A stretch of DNA of 8,785 bases, from positions 1-8,785 of the forward strand of contig JACMLD010000212.1 in assembly GCA_014379785.1 (NCBI GenBank). Direction: 5' to 3'. Positions 5,902 through 8,785 of this stretch are shown in pieces. Origin of the DNA: Chitinophagaceae bacterium. Its GTDB lineage: Bacteria; Bacteroidota; Bacteroidia; Chitinophagales; Chitinophagaceae. The stretch's first letter is position 1, and each line of letters opens with the position of its first letter. The translations under genes and the position numbers were made by a program. Under the pieces are notes generated by a model. It had not been told where the DNA came from and did not search any database. It was given only the letters and a program-made list of their open reading frames with translations.

Positions 5902-6804
5902 CTAACTCCACAACTTCTCCGGATACTCCCCGCTATCCACCAAGGCATCGAGACTCGACTTAACCCCTGGGGCATCTTCTTTGTACGTTACTCCAAACCA
6001 CTGCGCAGATGTCGGGATGACCTTGATCACACCGGTCTTGCTATTGATAAATTCATCGGCCACAATCGGAATAAAGAATTCAGATTTTGGGGCATTGATA
6101 TTTTTTGAAAGAAACTCGTGAAACAATTTTTCAGAGTAAGGAAAAATCGAAGGATGAAAACACCAGAAATTCATCGATACACTCGAATGAACCGGTAACT
6201 CCTTTGGCTCCTGGTTGTCATCACAGATTATTTTGCCATCCTGCATCGAAATATTCAGACGCTCTGCAATGGCGGTAAGGTTTCCTTCCCCATCCACCTG
6301 GCAAACGCCACGATTCACTGTGCCGTTTTCTGAAAGTGTTTTCAACAAATCATAACCAATAATTGAATAGACTTTTTCATTACAATCAGTAGTAAGAAAT
6401 GTATACGCTTTTTCAAATGCATCACGGCCATAAAAGTCGTCGGCATTAATAACTGCAAAAGGCTCTTTCACCGCATCCTTTGCACAAAGAACCGCATGCG
6501 CCGTACCCCATGGCTTTGTCCGATCCGCAGGCACATCAAAACTGTCAGTAAACGCCCTCAATTCCTGAAACACATAGTCTGTTGCCACCTTGCCATTAAG
6601 CTTTGGCTCAAAAATATCCTTGAAATCTTTCTCAAAATCTTTGCGAATGATAAACACAATCTTTTTAAATCCGGCACGGATGGCATCGTAAATCGAATAA
6701 TCCATGATAGTTTCACCGCCTGGTCCAAACGACTGAATCTGTTTCATACTGCCGTATCTTGAAGCCATGCCTGCCGCTAAAATCAATAGGGTTGGTTGTT
6801 GCAT
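5902..6804 (-). CDS. Nucleotidyltransferase (NDP-sugar pyrophosphorylase-like)
   Basis: A 300-residue cytoplasmic protein of the NTP_transferase (GT-A-like) superfamily, whose members join an NTP with a sugar phosphate to give an NDP-sugar and pyrophosphate. The N-terminal nucleotide-binding signature is LLILAAGMASRYGSMKQ (6-22), with Arg16 and Lys21 in the usual places; the second position of the GxGxR-like loop is Ala rather than the common Gly. Then come GPGGETIMDYSIYDAIRAG (27-45), PWGTAHAV (98-105) and the metal-binding NADDFYG (120-126). The length fits a single-domain enzyme; no left-handed beta-helix acyltransferase domain is present. The sugar cannot be told from sequence, and no sugar-pathway gene is next to it here. 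It is divergent from the PLP enzyme and convergent with the protease gene. The ATG at 6804 begins directly before the first beta strand. Confidence 0.88.
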   Translation of the reverse strand: MQQPTLLILAAGMASRYGSMKQIQSFGPGGETIMDYSIYDAIRAGFKKIVFIIRKDFEKDFKDIFEPKLNGKVATDYVFQELRAFTDSFDVPADRTKPWGTAHAVLCAKDAVKEPFAVINADDFYGRDAFEKAYTFLTTDCNEKVYSIIGYDLLKTLSENGTVNRGVCQVDGEGNLTAIAERLNISMQDGKIICDDNQEPKELPVHSSVSMNFWCFHPSIFPYSEKLFHEFLSKNINAPKSEFFIPIVADEFINSKTGVIKVIPTSAQWFGVTYKEDAPGVKSSLDALVDSGEYPEKLWS

Positions 6805-6816
6805 CTTTTAATTTTT

Positions 6817-6847
6817 TTTGTCCGCACGAAAATATAAAATAAAGTTG
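6817..6847 (+). promoter_or_regulatory. Candidate promoter for the PLP-dependent enzyme gene
   Basis: TTTG (6817-6820), exactly 19 bp, then TAAAGTTG (6840-6847), one mismatch from TAnnTTTG. The ATG at 6864 follows 16 bp later, leaving a leader of about ten bases. It overlaps the divergent candidate promoter on the other strand. Motif match only. Confidence 0.4.
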
Positions 6848-6856
6848 TGGAACAAA
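6827..6856 (-). promoter_or_regulatory. Candidate promoter for the nucleotidyltransferase gene
   Basis: On the - strand, TTTG (6856-6853), an 18-bp spacer, then TATTTTCG (6834-6827), one mismatch from the Bacteroidota -7 consensus TAnnTTTG. It lies 22 bp before the start codon. Motif match only. Confidence 0.35.
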
Positions 6857-6863
6857 TCATCCC

Positions 6864-7760
6864 ATGAATATATTACTGACAGCGGATCCTGACCTGTCTG
6901 CAGCCTGTATCCAGACAGTGCCGCCCGCAGTTTATGGTGGCGCGGATATCATCTGGGATGTACTCAGGCTGGATTTGATCCACCCCATTGTCTCGGGCAA
7001 CAAATGGTTTAAATTGAAATACTACCTGCAACTTGCTATTGAAAAGCAGTGTACGGGTATTGTCACTTTTGGCGGTGCATACAGCAACCATATACACGCA
7101 ACCGCCTATGCGGCGGCAAAGGCCAGCCTGCGCAGCAAAGGATATATCCGTGGAGAAAAACCCCAACAAATCTCTCCCACTCTCCTTGATGCGATGGAAT
7201 ATGGCATGGAACTGGAATTTTTAAGTCGCGCCGACTACAGCCAGCGTTCCGAAAAAGAATTGACCGACCTGATCAAAGAGCAAAATCCTCACTCGTTCCT
7301 CATACCGGAAGGCGGCGCCGGGTCGGAAGGCATCAGAGGTGCGGCAGAAATAGCAACGCTGCACGACCTTAGCAGCTACACCCATATCGCCTGTGCGTGG
7401 GGAACCGGGACAATGCTGAAAGGAATCGCAGGCGCTGTGTCTCCAGACCAGCAGATCATCGGAATCGTTGTCCTCAAGGGAATAAGGGAATCTCCCGAAA
7501 ACAGAAACACGACTCTTATACATGACTTCCATTTTAACGGCTACGCACGGAAAAATGAAGTGCTGCTGAAATTTATGGAGGAGTTTTATGAAAAGACGAG
7601 CATCCCGACCGACTTTGTCTACACAGGTAAGCTGATGTTTGGAATAAATGAGCTGTTAAAAAACAACTATTTTCCCACAAATAGTAAAGTCCTGGCTATT
7701 CATAGCGGTGGATTGCAGGGCAACCGATCCCTCCCCCTTATCTTTGCCACTCGGAAATAG
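6864..7760 (+). CDS. PLP-dependent ACC deaminase/D-cysteine desulfhydrase family enzyme
   Basis: A 298-residue fold-type II PLP enzyme, cytoplasmic. The motif VSGNKWFKLKYYL (43-55) supplies the Schiff-base lysine, Lys47, as in GGNKxRKLEY of family members. TFGGAYSNHIHATAYA (68-83) corresponds to the conserved GGxQSNH loop, with Ser74, Asn75 and His76 near the substrate carboxylate. AWGTGTMLKG is the glycine-rich phosphate-binding loop, and IHSGGLQG near the C-terminus closes the cofactor site. Family members deaminate 1-aminocyclopropane-1-carboxylate or degrade D-cysteine to pyruvate, sulfide and ammonia; a homology-based call cannot decide between them or exclude another amino acid. The substitution of the usual Gln by Tyr73 in the SN(H/Q) loop is visible. 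It is slightly short for the family (about 300-340). It is divergent from the nucleotidyltransferase, and a secreted protein gene follows 26 bp after its stop. Confidence 0.87.
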   Translation: MNILLTADPDLSAACIQTVPPAVYGGADIIWDVLRLDLIHPIVSGNKWFKLKYYLQLAIEKQCTGIVTFGGAYSNHIHATAYAAAKASLRSKGYIRGEKPQQISPTLLDAMEYGMELEFLSRADYSQRSEKELTDLIKEQNPHSFLIPEGGAGSEGIRGAAEIATLHDLSSYTHIACAWGTGTMLKGIAGAVSPDQQIIGIVVLKGIRESPENRNTTLIHDFHFNGYARKNEVLLKFMEEFYEKTSIPTDFVYTGKLMFGINELLKNNYFPTNSKVLAIHSGGLQGNRSLPLIFATRK

Positions 7761-7786
7761 TTTCGCCATCCCAACGTTAGTATTGT

Positions 7787-8719
7787 ATGTATCGAAAGAC
7801 AGGCATTTTCCTGGTAATTGTTTTTTCGTCCCTATTTTCCTTCGCACAGGATACACTTCCGAAATTCACGGTGGTGACCAGGACGGCAGACAAGGTAATC
7901 ATCAGCTGGTCAAACCCCTACGGCTCATCTATCAAACAATTGAGCATTCAGCGTTCGTTCGATAGTCTCCGCAACTTCAGTACAATTCTGACACTGCCCG
8001 ACCCCGCCGTTCCACAGAACGGATATGTAGACAGCAAGTTTACAAACAACCATATGTTTTACCGTCTCTACATACAACTAGACAGCGGTAAATACCTCTT
8101 CAGCAAATCAAAAAGGCCGGTACCCGATACAGTGCGCGTGAAACAAGTAATCGCTCCGCCAAAGGTGCAGGACGCTCCAAGAATTCAGGAGGAACCAAAA
8201 CCAAAAGATTCCACCACCACAGAATCAAAACCGGTGATAAAAAAACCGGAAGAACCCGTAATCGAGAAAGTCGAGCCACCAAAGCCAGTCGAGAAACCAG
8301 AGCGGATCATCTACATCAAAAAACGAGATACGCTGATAAATCAGATTGGAGAGAAATCCATCCGCCGTTTCAAGGATTCCATTGCACTAAAAACAAAAGA
8401 TACCCTCACCTATGCTACGGCCGACACGATTGTGTTGAAGCCATTTATTCCAAAAGAAATTTACAAGCCTTCCAAATATATTTATACCGACAAGGAAGGA
8501 AATGTAAAAATTGCATTGCCCGATGCCCTTTCAAAAAAATATCTGATTCGTTTTTTAGAAATGGATGCTTCGCAGCTTTTCGAAATCAAACAAGTGCGGG
8601 ATACCCTGCTGACTCTCGACAAAACAAACTTTATCAATGCGGGCTGGTACCGGTTCGAGGTGTATGAAGATGGAGTGTTGAAAGAAAAACACAGGCTGTA
8701 TATTCCGAAAGACTTCTAG
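7787..8719 (+). CDS. Secreted protein of unknown function with Pro/Lys/Glu-rich linker
   Basis: I do not recognise this 310-residue protein. It begins MYRKTGIFLVIVFSSLFSFAQ, a type I signal peptide with probable cleavage after Gln21. Residues about 25-105 resemble a fibronectin type III-like beta sandwich (FTVVTRTADKVIISWSNPYG, later FYRLYIQLDSG). Residues about 113-175 form a disordered linker rich in Pro, Lys and Glu (KPVIKKPEEPVIEKVEPPKP). The C-terminal 130 residues look folded and beta-rich, with KYIYTDKEGNVKIALPDAL and a final GWYRFEVYEDGVLKEKHRLYI. No cysteines, lipobox, catalytic motif or outer-membrane sorting domain are evident. The linker could span peptidoglycan or join two domains at the cell surface; this is inference. 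It starts 26 bp after the PLP enzyme, so shared transcription is possible without a clear functional link. Confidence 0.8.
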   Translation: MYRKTGIFLVIVFSSLFSFAQDTLPKFTVVTRTADKVIISWSNPYGSSIKQLSIQRSFDSLRNFSTILTLPDPAVPQNGYVDSKFTNNHMFYRLYIQLDSGKYLFSKSKRPVPDTVRVKQVIAPPKVQDAPRIQEEPKPKDSTTTESKPVIKKPEEPVIEKVEPPKPVEKPERIIYIKKRDTLINQIGEKSIRRFKDSIALKTKDTLTYATADTIVLKPFIPKEIYKPSKYIYTDKEGNVKIALPDALSKKYLIRFLEMDASQLFEIKQVRDTLLTLDKTNFINAGWYRFEVYEDGVLKEKHRLYIPKDF

Positions 8720-8785
8720 TCAATCCAACCAAACAAGACCCTGAAAACAAACCATAAAACAAAAAGCACTCCTCCTAAAATCAGC
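8716..8785 (-). CDS. Possible 3' end of a convergent membrane-protein gene (partial)
   Basis: On the - strand an open frame enters from the window edge and ends at TAG (8718-8716). Its 23 codons read LILGGVLFVLWFVF then RVLFGWID, a convincing hydrophobic helix with a short polar end. If real, it overlaps the secreted protein's stop by 4 bp, tail to tail. The piece is too short to exclude chance, and another - strand frame is also open until 8720-8722. Otherwise 8720-8785 holds nothing recognisable. Confidence 0.3.
   Translation of the reverse strand, partial: LILGGVLFVLWFVFRVLFGWID

Noticed and set aside
5787..5975. 62-codon open frame on the - strand
   Set aside because: It runs across the inverted-repeat element and the end of the nucleotidyltransferase gene in another frame, with no sign of a real protein.
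1..8785. tRNA, CRISPR array, insertion sequence, prophage or defence genes
   Set aside because: I looked on both strands and found no cloverleaf, regularly spaced repeats, transposase or integrase motif.

Overview
The window looks like chromosomal DNA from a Bacteroidota bacterium, most likely a Chitinophagaceae-type member. The basis is indirect. It has a periplasmic-TPR histidine kinase of the NarX class with a NarL-type regulator. Shine-Dalgarno signals are weak or absent. Several upstream regions resemble the Bacteroidota promoter (TTTG, about 19 bp, TAnnTTTG). The proteins are of types common in that phylum: a tiny Thr/Val/Asp-rich lipoprotein, a sugar nucleotidyltransferase starting LAAGMASRYG, and a secreted protein with a Pro/Lys/Glu linker. 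No tRNA, rRNA, CRISPR array, transposase or phage gene is visible, and no gene-free stretch exceeds about 155 bp.

Left part (1-3740, all +): the 3' portion of dapB (lysine/diaminopimelate synthesis), then closely spaced genes for a TPR sensor histidine kinase, a LuxR/NarL-type response regulator and an Rrf2-family regulator carrying four clustered cysteines. The gaps are 13, 51 and 11 bp, so kinase, regulator and Rrf2 protein are plausibly co-transcribed.

Middle part (3704-5748): a 61-residue lipoprotein gene on the - strand, whose intrinsic terminator lies inside the 3' end of the rrf2-type gene, is divergent from a two-gene unit on the + strand. That unit is a sigma-70-family (ECF-like) sigma factor whose stop codon directly abuts the start of a single-pass membrane protein. 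The membrane protein combines an anti-sigma-like cytoplasmic N-terminus with a periplasmic HtrA/trypsin-like serine protease domain that has an intact His-Asp-Ser triad and no PDZ domain. This sigma factor plus protease-fused putative anti-sigma factor is the most interesting system in the window. An imperfect palindrome sits in the divergent promoter region.

Right part (5749-8785): a 98-bp imperfect inverted-repeat element fills the gap between the convergent protease and nucleotidyltransferase genes. The nucleotidyltransferase (-) is divergent from a PLP-dependent ACC deaminase/D-cysteine desulfhydrase-family gene (+), with candidate overlapping promoters in only 59 bp. A secreted protein of unknown function follows. 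The last bases may hold the 3' end of a convergent membrane-protein gene that runs off the window.
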